A DNA stretch of 33,428 nucleotides from contig CAZGMC010000041.1 in NCBI GenBank assembly GCA_964526565.1, forward strand, positions 1-33,428, given 5' to 3'. The translations under genes and the position numbers were made by a program. This stretch comes from CAZGMC01 sp964526565. GTDB lineage: Bacteria; Pseudomonadota; Alphaproteobacteria; DSM-16000; Inquilinaceae. The notes below the pieces were generated by a model. The model was given only the letters and a program-made list of their open reading frames with translations, searched no databases and was not told where the DNA came from. Below are positions 7,167-15,771 of the stretch, piece after piece. Position 1 is the stretch's first letter. Each line of letters begins with the position of its first letter.

Positions 7167-8342
7167 TTATCCGGCTATGAGGCCGAACCCGGAGGCAAGG
7201 CCAAGCTCGCCGACCCGTTCCCTGATTTCCGCCTCGTAGAGCGCGTTGGAGATGAGGACCAGCGCAGGCGCGATAGTCCTCAACTCCTCCGGCGCGATCA
7301 CCGGGATGCCGATCCCCGGCGCCACCAGGCCATGCTTGCGGGTGTTCAGGTCGACCAGCGCGGCCAGGCCGGCCCCGGCGGCACCGATGGCGTTGGCAAA
7401 GGTGATGCCCTTGGACCCCGCACCCCAGACGACCGCGCGGCCCGGGCCCAGGCCGACCAGCCGGTCGCGCCAGCCAGCCAGCTCCGCCTCTGCGGCCCGG
7501 CCGAAGGTACGGGCGGCGCGGCGGATCGGCTCCGAGTCTTCGGACGGCGGCCGGTAATCCGGCTGCGCCGGGGCCGGCCGCGCCTCCAGCATCAGGAACT
7601 GGCCGCCATAGCCGGTCTCGATGCGGACCGGCTCGAACCCGCAGCGCAGGAACAGTGCCTTCACCGTCGGCGGCGTCCAGTACGTGACGTGTTCATAGAT
7701 CACGTCCCACATGGAGACGCTTTCGAGCATCCACTGAGCGTTCGGCACCTCGAAGTAGACCGGTATGTCGCGGTCGCCGATGGCGGCGCGGATGTCCGAC
7801 AGCAGGCCGACGGGCGCGTCCAGGTGCTCCAGGACATGGCGGCAGATTATCGCGTCGAACGGCCGGTCGAGCTGGTCGGACCGGAAATACTCCGGCACGA
7901 TCTCGACGGTGTTGCGTTCGGCATGGGGCGCCGTCCTGCCGGCCATGGACGGATCGAACCCGGTGGCGCGGCCCACGCCGTTCTCCGCCATCAGGTGGAG
8001 AATGTGGCCATCGCCGCAACCGATCTCGATGACCGCCTTGCCCCTGAGCCCGTACGTGTCGACCAGCCGCCGGACCAGGTCCTCGGCGAAGGCCTGGAAG
8101 CTGGGCGAGAAGTGCAGCGCGTTCTCGTAGCCAGGCGCGTAGACGATGCGCTGCGGGTCGAAGGCGCGGTTGGAAATCAGCAGGCAGTCCTCGCACAGGA
8201 CCAGGTCGACGTCGCCCGTCGGCGCGGCCCGCGCGGCGGCTGCATCCGGCCAAAGCTGATTGCACACCACCGGCACGTCGCGCAACGCGAAGACCTGCGA
8301 GACCTCCGTGCCGCCGCACAGCGGACAGGAATAATCGTTCAT
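7167..8342 (-). CDS. SAM methyltransferase with N-terminal zinc finger (sugar C-methyltransferase-like), copy 1
   Basis: The 391-residue protein has three parts. An N-terminal Cys-rich zinc-binding module comes first (CPLCGG at residues 6-11, a second CEDC pair near 50). A central Rossmann methyltransferase follows (motif I VIEIGCGDGHILHLM; ICRHVLEHLDAP). The C-terminal domain has a second nucleotide-binding-like turn (VVWGAGSKGITFANAIG). This order matches Methyltransf_13 / Methyltransf_23 / Methyltransf_14 proteins related to TDP-sugar C-methyltransferases. In this context it probably modifies a sugar of the exopolysaccharide or its precursor. Its ATG overlaps the stop of the upstream paralogue as ATGA (8339-8342), which implies translational coupling. 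The flippase follows six bases downstream. Confidence 0.88.
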   Translation of the reverse strand: MNDYSCPLCGGTEVSQVFALRDVPVVCNQLWPDAAAARAAPTGDVDLVLCEDCLLISNRAFDPQRIVYAPGYENALHFSPSFQAFAEDLVRRLVDTYGLRGKAVIEIGCGDGHILHLMAENGVGRATGFDPSMAGRTAPHAERNTVEIVPEYFRSDQLDRPFDAIICRHVLEHLDAPVGLLSDIRAAIGDRDIPVYFEVPNAQWMLESVSMWDVIYEHVTYWTPPTVKALFLRCGFEPVRIETGYGGQFLMLEARPAPAQPDYRPPSEDSEPIRRAARTFGRAAEAELAGWRDRLVGLGPGRAVVWGAGSKGITFANAIGAAGAGLAALVDLNTRKHGLVAPGIGIPVIAPEELRTIAPALVLISNALYEAEIRERVGELGLASGFGLIAG

Positions 8343-9517
8343 ACCGCCACCAGTTCCGGCTGAAGCTCCATGGACGACAACTGCGCACCGATCTCCACCA
8401 GGTAGACCGGGTTCATGACGATGACCGTGTCGGGTGGTGCCGCGGCCAGCGCTTCCGGGCCGATCACGCGGTGGCCCGAGCCCGGCAGATACCGGCCCTG
8501 CTTGAACGGATTGATGTCAACCACCTGCGCAACCTCGTCGGCCAGGCCGTTGGTGGTCAGGAACGACACGCCCTTCGAACCGCCGCCCCAGATGGCCACC
8601 CGTTTGCCGGCGGCATGACGGGATCGCACGAAACCGGTCCAATAGGCACGCGTCCTCGCGACCTTTGCGGGAAACGCCGCAGCCAGGGCGCGTACCGCGT
8701 CCAGATCATTCTCTTTGTCGAGCGGCGCCGCCTCGCCCGCATCGGGTTGCGCATACTGAATGATGTACTGATCGTCATAGGCGAGATAGAGTCTCGTCAC
8801 GTCCATGCCTGCGCGCCGGAACAGGCGCGCATGGCTGCCGAGCGTGAAGTACGAGCAGTGCTCGTAGTAGATATCCCAGAAGGCTCCCTCGGCCAGCACC
8901 CGGCGCACGTCCGGCGTCTCGAAGAAAATGCCCACATTGCGCCGGCCATCGATGACACGGGCAATGTCGCGTATGAACCGGCCGACAGAGGAGATGTGTT
9001 CCAGCGTATGCCTGCACACCACGAAATCCGGCGCACTCTTGATCGTCGTCGGATTGAAGTATTCTCGCTGGAACGAGAGCTTGTGGCCGTTGACGCCCGG
9101 CCGTCGCTCCGGAATGAATCCGGGATCGATGCCCAGCCCCACAGTGCCAGTCCGTGTCACCAGTTCCTGCAGGAAATCGCCTTTTCCGCAGCCGATCTCC
9201 AGCGTGCACTTTCCGTCCAGGTCGTACGTGCTTGCAATTTCCGCAACCAGCTGTTTGGCAAACAGATTGAAGGTGCCTGAAAAATGCTGTGACTCCTCGG
9301 TTGTCGAGGCATAATCGACCTGGCATTCGTCAAACACGGCATTGAAGATAAAGCCACAGTCGTCGCAGACCTTGAGCACAAGGTCATGGCGGGGGAAGGC
9401 CAGCGCCGCCTCGCGGCTGTCCAGCAGGATGCAGCTTTGCACGGGAATGCCGTGGAGGCGGTAAATCTCCGTCAGCTTGTGTCCGTCACAGCTGGGACAG
9501 ACGATCTGTTCGGTCAT
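8339..9517 (-). CDS. SAM methyltransferase with N-terminal zinc finger (sugar C-methyltransferase-like), copy 2
   Basis: The 392-residue paralogue of the next gene in the operon has the same order: zinc module (CPSCDG at 7-12, CDDCG near 51-55), methyltransferase core (LEIGCGKGDFLQEL; VVCRHTLEHISS), and C-terminal domain (VAIWGGGSKGVSFLTTNG, VVDINPFKQGRYLPG). It is the first gene of the leftward unit, starting at ATG 9517. It overlaps the second methyltransferase by four bases. The two copies are clearly related but well diverged, so they are an old duplication that probably acts on different sugars or steps. It is somewhat less GC-rich than copy 1. Confidence 0.88.
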   Translation of the reverse strand: MTEQIVCPSCDGHKLTEIYRLHGIPVQSCILLDSREAALAFPRHDLVLKVCDDCGFIFNAVFDECQVDYASTTEESQHFSGTFNLFAKQLVAEIASTYDLDGKCTLEIGCGKGDFLQELVTRTGTVGLGIDPGFIPERRPGVNGHKLSFQREYFNPTTIKSAPDFVVCRHTLEHISSVGRFIRDIARVIDGRRNVGIFFETPDVRRVLAEGAFWDIYYEHCSYFTLGSHARLFRRAGMDVTRLYLAYDDQYIIQYAQPDAGEAAPLDKENDLDAVRALAAAFPAKVARTRAYWTGFVRSRHAAGKRVAIWGGGSKGVSFLTTNGLADEVAQVVDINPFKQGRYLPGSGHRVIGPEALAAAPPDTVIVMNPVYLVEIGAQLSSMELQPELVAV

Positions 9518-9912
9518 GCCTCAAGACTCTCCGGATCGGGCATCGGGACCATGGCGTCGAGCCGACGGTCAACCTGCGTGGCCTGCCTCGTGCCCGCAAG
9601 CAATCGTGCAAGGAAGCATCCACAAGTTGGAGTGCAGGGCGTGGGAATGGAGTCGATCCAGTCTGGCCGGTCCCGGTTTGATGCCGGCTTTGCCATTTAA
9701 CGGGAGCATGCCTTCGCGCACTCAATCCGATCAACGAAACCAGGTTCTTATTTCTGGTTGCAGAACCGGTCCTGGGGCGCCAAGCGTGATTCTGCAATAT
9801 CTACAAGGCTAGCTTTGCGTTTTTCATGTTTACCTACTGATGATACAAAGATACTCTCGCGTTCCCGTGTAATACTTTCGGTTAGCCCGAGCAGTGTCAT
9901 CGAGGCCTTACC
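9518..9912. promoter_or_regulatory. Divergent control region of the polysaccharide genes, with alternative hairpins
   Basis: These 395 bp separate the leftward methyltransferase/flippase operon from the rightward glycosyltransferase operon. The right half (about 9700-9900) is distinctly AT-richer than the genes. Two mutually exclusive hairpins can be drawn. One is AACCAG 9738-9743 with CTGGTT 9754-9759. The other is ACCAGGTTCT 9740-9749 with AGAACCGGT 9762-9770, pairing nine bases with one bulged A. They share bases, so only one can form. GAGG at 9902-9905 is the ribosome binding site of the next gene. No credible protein frame is visible in the region. Confidence 0.4.
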
Positions 9913-10395
9913 ATGCATCGTCCCATCCGCGTCCTGGCCGTCGCGTCCTGCGGCGGGCATTGGCTGCAGCTCTTTCGCATGCGCAAAGCCTGGGACGGCT
10001 GTGCAGTCACCTACCTCACCACGACCGCGGGATACGAAGCGGAGGTTGTCGCCGACGCTCGGGCACGCGGCCAGGCGGCGCCCGGCTACCGCGTGGTGCC
10101 CGACGCAAACCGCTGGCAGAAGCTGCGCCTGCTGTCGCTCTTGAACCAGCTGGCGATCCTCATCGTCCGGATACGCCCGGATGTCGTGATTTCCACCGGT
10201 GCGGCGCCGGGCTACCTTGCCATCCGCCTCGGCAAAATGATCGGGGCGCGGACCATCTGGGTGGACAGCATTGCCAACGCCGAAGAGTTGTCGCTGTCGG
10301 GCCGAAAGATCGGCCGGCACGCTGATGTCTGGCTCACCCAGTGGGAAGACCTGGCGAAACCGGATGGGCCCGATTTCTGGGGGGCGGTGGTGTGA
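9913..10395 (+). CDS. PssD/Alg14-like glycosyltransferase subunit
   Basis: The 160-residue protein matches the Alg14/PssD/Cps14F family: an N-terminal strand and glycine loop VLAVASCGGHWLQLFRM, then RIRPDVVISTGAAPGYLAI and ARTIWVDSIANAEELS, ending near the usual length of about 150-160. In this family the protein anchors and activates the catalytic partner (PssE/Alg13 type) at the inner membrane to form a two-part glycosyltransferase. The ATG has GAGG seven bases upstream. The stop overlaps the start of the partner gene as GTGA. I call the family, not a specific locus name, because the sugar added is unknown. Confidence 0.88.
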   Translation: MHRPIRVLAVASCGGHWLQLFRMRKAWDGCAVTYLTTTAGYEAEVVADARARGQAAPGYRVVPDANRWQKLRLLSLLNQLAILIVRIRPDVVISTGAAPGYLAIRLGKMIGARTIWVDSIANAEELSLSGRKIGRHADVWLTQWEDLAKPDGPDFWGAVV

Positions 10396-10889
10396 TCTTC
10401 CTGACGCTCGGAACCCAGGTGCCGTTCGACCGGCTGGTGAGGGCAGTCGATGACTGGTGTGCAGCGAGCGGCCGGACGGACCTGTTCGGTCAGATTGCCG
10501 ATCCCGGCAGGACGGGGTACCGACCGAAGAATTTCGAATGGGTTGTGCAAATCCCGCCCGACGAATACCAGGCCCGGTTCGCCGCGGCGGAGTTCGTGGT
10601 CGCCCACGCCGGCATGGGGTCGATCATCACGGCCATGATGCTGGCCAAGCCGATTGTGCTGATGCCCCGCCGCGCGCACCGGGGCGAGCAGCGCAACGAT
10701 CATCAGGTTGCGACCGTGGCACGATTCCGCACCAAACCGGGCATCTTCGTTGCCATGGAGGAGGGCGACGTGGCCCCGATCCTGAACCGGCTGGCGAACG
10801 GCTGCCGGTTCATCGGCCGGCCGCAGGCCGGTGCGTTCGCCGAAGAGCGCCTGACGAACGCCTTGCGCACGGCGATCCGGCAGGGATAG
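10392..10889 (+). CDS. PssE/Alg13-like glycosyltransferase catalytic subunit
   Basis: The 165-residue protein begins MIFLTLGTQVPFDRL, the conserved start of PssE/Cps14G/Alg13 proteins (glycosyltransferase family 28 C-terminal fold). The UDP-sugar-binding signature is visible as FVVAHAGMGSIITAM with KPIVLMPRRAHRGEQRNDHQ. The start is GTG 10392, which overlaps the stop of the PssD-like gene by four bases; an open frame from ATG 10341 runs back into that gene and is not used. Together the two genes encode one split glycosyltransferase, probably adding a sugar to the lipid-linked repeat unit. Confidence 0.9.
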   Translation: MIFLTLGTQVPFDRLVRAVDDWCAASGRTDLFGQIADPGRTGYRPKNFEWVVQIPPDEYQARFAAAEFVVAHAGMGSIITAMMLAKPIVLMPRRAHRGEQRNDHQVATVARFRTKPGIFVAMEEGDVAPILNRLANGCRFIGRPQAGAFAEERLTNALRTAIRQG

Positions 10890-11014
10890 ACCCGCGCCAG
10901 GGCATGCTGCCGCGCGCGTGCGCCAGGCTTTCCCGCATGAGCCGCATGCTGAAGCCGTTCGGCCTGTCGCCACGGCATATCGGCACCGGATCAAGGATAA
11001 AGAGCTGTCGTTTC

Positions 11015-12253
11015 ATGACCAGGGCTTCCCCATCCATCCGGGTCGGGCTTTTGTGGCACTCCATGACGTCCGGCAACCTGGGCGTGGGGGCGCTCACCCT
11101 TGCCAACATTGCGATTATCGAGGAGGCGGCCCGCAGGATCGGCGCCACACCACAATTCGTCGTGCTCGGCTGGACGGATCCGCGCCGCCCCTACACGGAG
11201 CGGAACGACCTCGAAATCGTCAATCTGAGGACGAAGGATTTCGTGAAGCCCGTTGGCGGGCTGCTGGGCGCCGTGCGGCACTGTGACGTGGTCCTCGATA
11301 TCGGCGCGGGCGACAGTTTCACGGACATCTACGGGACACGGCGGATCGGCACCCAGATTGCTTCAAAACTGCTGGTGCTGATGGCCCGTCGTCCCCTGAT
11401 CCTGAGCCCGCAGACGATCGGCCCCTTCAACAACGGATTGTGGCGGCGCGCCGCTCTCGCCACGATGCGCCGCGCCCGGACGGTGGCCACGCGCGACGAA
11501 CCGTCCACACGGTTCCTGCGCGACCTGGGGTATCGCGGGCCGATTGTCGAGGCGACCGACGTGGCCCTGCGCCTGCCCTATACGGCACCGGCCCCGCACC
11601 GCGGCGGGCCGATCAAGGTCGGGCTCAATGTTTCTGCACTCCTGTTCAACGGCGGTTATACCAGGAACAACATGTTCGGCCTGAACCTGGAGTATCGGGA
11701 GCTGACCCAGGCAATGCTGCGTTATTTCACCGGACAGGAGAACTGCGAGGTGCATCTGATCGGCCATGTTCTGCGTGATCCAGCCTGGGTGCCGGATGAT
11801 GACGATGCCAGCGAAACTCTGGCCGACGAGTTTCCGCGGATCGAGGATGACTACGGCATCAATGAAAGGCTGACCAAAGAGTTTCCAGGAGTGGTTCTCG
11901 CTCCAAACTTCGCCGATCCGATCGCGGCCAAATCCTATATCGCCGGAATGGACTTCTTTTCGGGGGCGCGGATGCATGCCTGCATCGCCGCCTTTTCGAC
12001 GGGCGTGCCGGTGCTGCCGGTCGCCTACAGCCGCAAGTTCGCGGGGCTGTTCGGCACACTTGGCTATGACACGGTGGCCGACTGCCGGACCGAGACGACG
12101 GACGGGATCATGGCGAAGCTGAAGACCGCCTTCGAGAACCGGGATGCGCTGCGGCAGGCGGTGGCCGCCGGCCACGCCCGCGGGCTGCAGCGGCTGCAGG
12201 CCTACGAGGACATCCTGGCCGAAGTGCTGGCGGCGGCGTGCAGGCCGGCATGA
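11015..12253 (+). CDS. Polysaccharide pyruvyl transferase family protein
   Basis: The 412-residue protein shows the pyruvyl transferase (CsaB/WcaK-like) layout. The start is VGLLWHSMTSGNLGVGALTLAN, followed by CDVVLDIGAGDSFTDIYG, LILSPQTIGPFNN, RTVATRDEPSTRFL and a C-terminal GARMHACIAAFSTGVPVLPVAYSRKFAG. These enzymes transfer pyruvate from phosphoenolpyruvate to a sugar as a ketal, adding negative charge to the polymer. ATG 11015 is preceded by AAGGATAAAGAG. An upstream in-frame ATG at 10937 would add residues that do not resemble the family. Its stop overlaps the next start as ATGA (12250-12253). Confidence 0.9.
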   Translation: MTRASPSIRVGLLWHSMTSGNLGVGALTLANIAIIEEAARRIGATPQFVVLGWTDPRRPYTERNDLEIVNLRTKDFVKPVGGLLGAVRHCDVVLDIGAGDSFTDIYGTRRIGTQIASKLLVLMARRPLILSPQTIGPFNNGLWRRAALATMRRARTVATRDEPSTRFLRDLGYRGPIVEATDVALRLPYTAPAPHRGGPIKVGLNVSALLFNGGYTRNNMFGLNLEYRELTQAMLRYFTGQENCEVHLIGHVLRDPAWVPDDDDASETLADEFPRIEDDYGINERLTKEFPGVVLAPNFADPIAAKSYIAGMDFFSGARMHACIAAFSTGVPVLPVAYSRKFAGLFGTLGYDTVADCRTETTDGIMAKLKTAFENRDALRQAVAAGHARGLQRLQAYEDILAEVLAAACRPA

Positions 12254-13473
12254 TCGGACGCCCCTCGCCTGCCCTGTCGCGGGTCATGAAAGGCCAGCTG
12301 TGCAGCGGCTGCGGGGCCTGTGCCGCTCTGGCGCCGGCTGCGGTGCGGATGGAGTTGGCCGATCCGGGCTACCTGCGTCCCGTCCAGTCGGCCCCGGTCA
12401 GTGCCGAACAGGAGGCGCGCATCGCCGCGGCCTGTCCCGGCCTTGGGCTGACCCAGCGGCGGCCCGACGGCCGCGAGGACCACCCGCTTTGGGGGCCGAT
12501 CGTCGCGGTCCGCAGCGGCCACGCGACCGACCGGGCGCTGCGGCGGAACGCTTCGTCGGGCGGCGCGCTGTCGGCCATCCTCGTCCACCTGCTGAACACG
12601 GGCGCGGTCGACAGGGTGCTGCAGACCGCCGCCGCGCCCGCCCTGCCCATCGGCAACACCACCGTGCTGTCCACGACCGCCGACGACGTCTTCCAGGCGG
12701 CCGGATCCCGCTATGCGCCGTCGGCGCCGCTGGCCGGACTGGAGGAGCACCTGGCCGGCAGCCAACGCCTGGCCTTTGTCGGCAAGCCCTGCGACGTGGC
12801 CGCACTGCGGGCGATTGAACGATTCGACTCGCGCGTTTCCGAGCGGTTTCCCGTCATGCTGTCGTTCTTTTGCGCCGGCGTGCCGAGCCTGACCGGAGTG
12901 CGACAGATCCTGGCCACCCTCGATGTCGAGGAGAAGGACGTTGCCAGCTTCCGCTATCGCGGCGACGGCTGGCCGGGATTCGCCACGGCAACACTGAAGG
13001 ACGGCAGCCGGCGGCGGATGTCCTATGCCGACAGCTGGGGCGGCATACTCTCCCGCCACGTCCAGTGGCGCTGCCGGATCTGCCCGGACGGCACCGGCGG
13101 CTTCGCCGACATCGCCTGCGCCGATGCCTGGGAGGCGGACGAGCGGGGCTATCCCCTGTTCGAGGAGCGTGACGGCATGAGCCTGGTGGTCAGCCGCACC
13201 GGCACGGGAGAGAGGATTGTTGCGGCCGCGCTTGCCGCGGGCGCTCTATGTGCGGAGCCATTCGACACAGCCGCGATTCGCACCATTCAGCCCGGTCAGA
13301 CGCAGCGGCGCCAGTTCACCCTCCCGCGCGTGCTGGCCCTCAGGCTGCTCGGCCGCCCGGCCCCGGTGTACCGCGGCTTCCATTTGACGAAGAACGCCGC
13401 CGAGGCTGGGCTGGGCCCGGCAATAAGGAACTTTCTCGGCACCCTGCGGCGGGCCGTGAGCCGGCACCTTTAA
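12250..13473 (+). CDS. FrhB/FdhB-like flavin and Fe-S protein (coenzyme F420 hydrogenase/dehydrogenase beta family)
   Basis: The 407-residue protein has an N-terminal ferredoxin-like motif CSGCGACAALAP (Cys18, 21, 24). The usual FrhB N- and C-terminal blocks follow: NASSGGALSAILVHLL, FVGKPCDVAALRAI, FFCAGVPSLTGVRQIL, RYRGDGWPGFATATLKDG, and a second cluster site CRICPDGTGGFADIACADAW. Members are often found beside polysaccharide pyruvyl transferases in capsule loci, and this copy is translationally coupled to one. The role there is not settled; a redox step on a sugar is a reasonable guess, and use of F420 should not be assumed. The position where a fourth Cys is usual (residue 28) is Ala. 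ATG 12250 is chosen over GTG 12238 because of the ATGA overlap. Confidence 0.85.
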   Translation: MIGRPSPALSRVMKGQLCSGCGACAALAPAAVRMELADPGYLRPVQSAPVSAEQEARIAAACPGLGLTQRRPDGREDHPLWGPIVAVRSGHATDRALRRNASSGGALSAILVHLLNTGAVDRVLQTAAAPALPIGNTTVLSTTADDVFQAAGSRYAPSAPLAGLEEHLAGSQRLAFVGKPCDVAALRAIERFDSRVSERFPVMLSFFCAGVPSLTGVRQILATLDVEEKDVASFRYRGDGWPGFATATLKDGSRRRMSYADSWGGILSRHVQWRCRICPDGTGGFADIACADAWEADERGYPLFEERDGMSLVVSRTGTGERIVAAALAAGALCAEPFDTAAIRTIQPGQTQRRQFTLPRVLALRLLGRPAPVYRGFHLTKNAAEAGLGPAIRNFLGTLRRAVSRHL

Positions 13474-13567
13474 CGGCCGGCCCCGACCTGTTCGCGCCAC
13501 TCGATACGGCCACGAACGGATGCTTTCATGAGACTCGGCTTTTCCTGCCCCGCTGCGCCCCCGACTC

Positions 13568-15598
13568 TCAGAGCAGATACGCATCATACAGGGCTGCGCT
13601 GCTGATCGTCCCGTGGAAGGCGTCCTGCAGCTTGTTGGCTACGCCATCATCGCTCGACCATTGGTTGGCCCCGATCACAATGGGTTCCGCATTGCCCAGC
13701 AGACCACCCTGCCATGGATTGTCGGCGATCTCCCTGCCATTGAGATCAACCTTGAGACCTTCCGGCCCGAAGGCCACAGACAGATGATATTCCTCGCCTG
13801 CGGTAAAGAGATCCGGCACCTTGACCTTCGCCTCCGATTTCGTTCCCTGCAGACGGATCAGCAGGTCGTTGCCAACCATCAGTACGCCCAGATGCCCGCC
13901 ATTGTCGTAATAGGCTGAGTCCTTCGAGAACAGCCCCTGCTGTTTCGCCGTCACTTTCGATGGCGTAAACGTCAGCTTCAGCGTGCCGGCAGCCATCTCG
14001 TAGTCAGCGTTGTGCGGCAGGATGACCGCGCCGCCCGTCGATCCGGAGAAGACGTGCTCGCCTTCGGCAAACACCGGTTCCGGTGAGGGCACACCCGGCT
14101 CTTCGGCAGGATTCACCGTTACCTTTACCGTCGCCGCGGCCGATAGCGCGCCATCGCTGACGGTGTAGGTGAAGCTGTCGGTCCCGCTGAAACCCGCATC
14201 TGCCATATAAGCAAGTTTGCCGTCGCTTCTGTCTGACACCTTACCGTTTGCACCCTGCGTAAATCCGGTCACGCTCAGTGAATCCTTGTCCGGATCGCTG
14301 TCGTTCTCCAGCACGTCGATCGTGGCAGTGGTTCCCCAATCGAGGATCAGGACGTCATCGACTGCCGCCGGCGCCTTGTTCGCATCCGCCGGCGCTTCGC
14401 CGGGCTCGCTGCCCAGAAGTTCGCCGATCCGCCGGAACGCCCCCATTGACTCTCCTTGCGAACTTGGCACCGGCGCAAAATCCTGAATACTGGCTCCGCC
14501 GCCGGCCGTGGCATTGACGTAAACGTCGTTGTAATAATTCTCTCCGGCCGGATTCTCCCACTGCAGGACAAGATTGCCGGATACGTTGCCGTCATTGACC
14601 CGATCCACAATTCGATCGACGATGTTGTTCTCAACCGTGTATGCGCCTTCCAGCGACACGATGCTGATATCCGCGCTGCCCCACTTCGTCAGATCGGGCG
14701 GCGAAAGGACCGTGTTGTTCCGAATGGTGAAGTTGCCGCCGGTTCCCCCGGCGACGTTGTGCCCGCTGCTGACATAGATTGCATTGACCGTATTGGTGTA
14801 GACCAGATTATCCTCTATAATAAAATTGTCGTAGTCACCGTCCTTGATGAAAATACCTTGATAAACCTGATTGTCCGTATCTTCAATCAGGAGCGTGTTT
14901 CCACGGAGTATCACATCGCTGCTGCTGCCCTGAAACTGGATGAAATCCAGATGATCATCCGATGACGGATGAACGATCGACGCACCCGCATTGTTCTCAA
15001 TCAATGCGCCGCGAATCCCGGCGAACTTGAAACTGTCGCTGGCAACATGATTGATGGTATTGTCGGTCACCTCCAACCCCTCCACACCAAGAAATACGGC
15101 GCCATGCTCGGCGTTGTGTATATAATTGTTGCTGATCACAATATTGGTCGAGTTTCCGGACACCTCTAGCCCATATGCCGAGATGAACCGGCTGGGGTGA
15201 GTATAATAGGACCCGTCCACGGACCCGTTTATTTCCGAATTTCGAATTTCTATGTGATCGCTGTCGACAATATTCACGAATCCCGCGCCGACGGTGCCAT
15301 CCCCACTATTGTCCACATGGACCCCATCGACGCGAATGTAGCTGCTGTTTACAATGTCGAGGGTGTGAAACACCGCATCATGGTTGCCATCGGCAGACCG
15401 TATTGTCACATGACTGCTGAACTCAAGCCCGTTCAAATCGATGTCGCCGTAGTTTCCCCTCTCCAGCAGAATGACCTCGCCGCCGGTTGCGCTGTTCAAC
15501 GCGTTCAGCAGCTCCGACGGCGTGTCCACCACAATCTCGGCTCCGCTGCCCTGCGGCTCCGTCGTCCTTGTATCGGTCCAGGTTGCCACGGTGATCAT
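13568..15598 (-). CDS. Right-handed beta-helix protein with cadherin-like linker and LamG-like C-terminus
   Basis: The 676-residue protein has three parts. A right-handed parallel beta-helix (about 20-360) has repeating N-rich turns such as NSEING, SNNYIHNAEHGAVF and ENNAGASI, plus the stretch HLDFIQFQG. A cadherin-like/tandem-95 module (about 408-500) contains DVLENDSDPDKDSL and GTDSFTYTVSDGALSAAATV. A LamG/concanavalin-like domain (about 510-676) contains GLFSKDSAYYDNGGHLGV and PIVIGANQWSSDDG. The fold family includes polysaccharide lyases and C5-epimerases, so action on or binding to extracellular polysaccharide is likely. No Sec signal and no cysteine is visible, which suggests type I or another leaderless export. 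AGGAAGG abuts ATG 15598; GTG 15589 would be better spaced and may be the true start. It is a divergent paralogue of the gene at 16472. Confidence 0.82.
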   Translation of the reverse strand: MITVATWTDTRTTEPQGSGAEIVVDTPSELLNALNSATGGEVILLERGNYGDIDLNGLEFSSHVTIRSADGNHDAVFHTLDIVNSSYIRVDGVHVDNSGDGTVGAGFVNIVDSDHIEIRNSEINGSVDGSYYTHPSRFISAYGLEVSGNSTNIVISNNYIHNAEHGAVFLGVEGLEVTDNTINHVASDSFKFAGIRGALIENNAGASIVHPSSDDHLDFIQFQGSSSDVILRGNTLLIEDTDNQVYQGIFIKDGDYDNFIIEDNLVYTNTVNAIYVSSGHNVAGGTGGNFTIRNNTVLSPPDLTKWGSADISIVSLEGAYTVENNIVDRIVDRVNDGNVSGNLVLQWENPAGENYYNDVYVNATAGGGASIQDFAPVPSSQGESMGAFRRIGELLGSEPGEAPADANKAPAAVDDVLILDWGTTATIDVLENDSDPDKDSLSVTGFTQGANGKVSDRSDGKLAYMADAGFSGTDSFTYTVSDGALSAAATVKVTVNPAEEPGVPSPEPVFAEGEHVFSGSTGGAVILPHNADYEMAAGTLKLTFTPSKVTAKQQGLFSKDSAYYDNGGHLGVLMVGNDLLIRLQGTKSEAKVKVPDLFTAGEEYHLSVAFGPEGLKVDLNGREIADNPWQGGLLGNAEPIVIGANQWSSDDGVANKLQDAFHGTISSAALYDAYLL

Positions 15599-15711
15599 CC
15601 TTCCTGCGGGTAGACTTTACCAGGGCACACGATCCCGGCGGTCATCGAGACGCAACGCTGGTGGCTCGACCCCTTGATCGACACCTCGTCCCATACCGGA
15701 AGTCGTTTCCG

Positions 15712-15771
15712 TTCTGTCACTTGCAGTTCTGTCACTTGCAGTTCTGTCACTTGCAGTTCTGTCACTTGCAG
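15712..15771. repeat. Four perfect copies of a 15-bp tandem repeat
   Basis: The unit TTCTGTCACTTGCAG occurs four times without a break, starting at 15712, 15727, 15742 and 15757. It lies about 115 bp upstream of the leftward beta-helix gene. The reverse complement, CTGCAAGTGACAGAA, shares a GCAnGTGACA core with the 15-bp array at 21010. An isolated GTGACAGA also occurs at 16199-16206. Confidence 0.95.

Noticed and set aside
7149..8363. Plus-strand open frame of 404 codons
   Set aside because: Antisense shadow of the zinc-finger methyltransferase; no family features.
10457..11014. Upstream extension of the pyruvyl transferase reading frame
   Set aside because: It overlaps the PssE-like gene out of phase, and the added residues do not resemble the family; start 11015 is sufficient.
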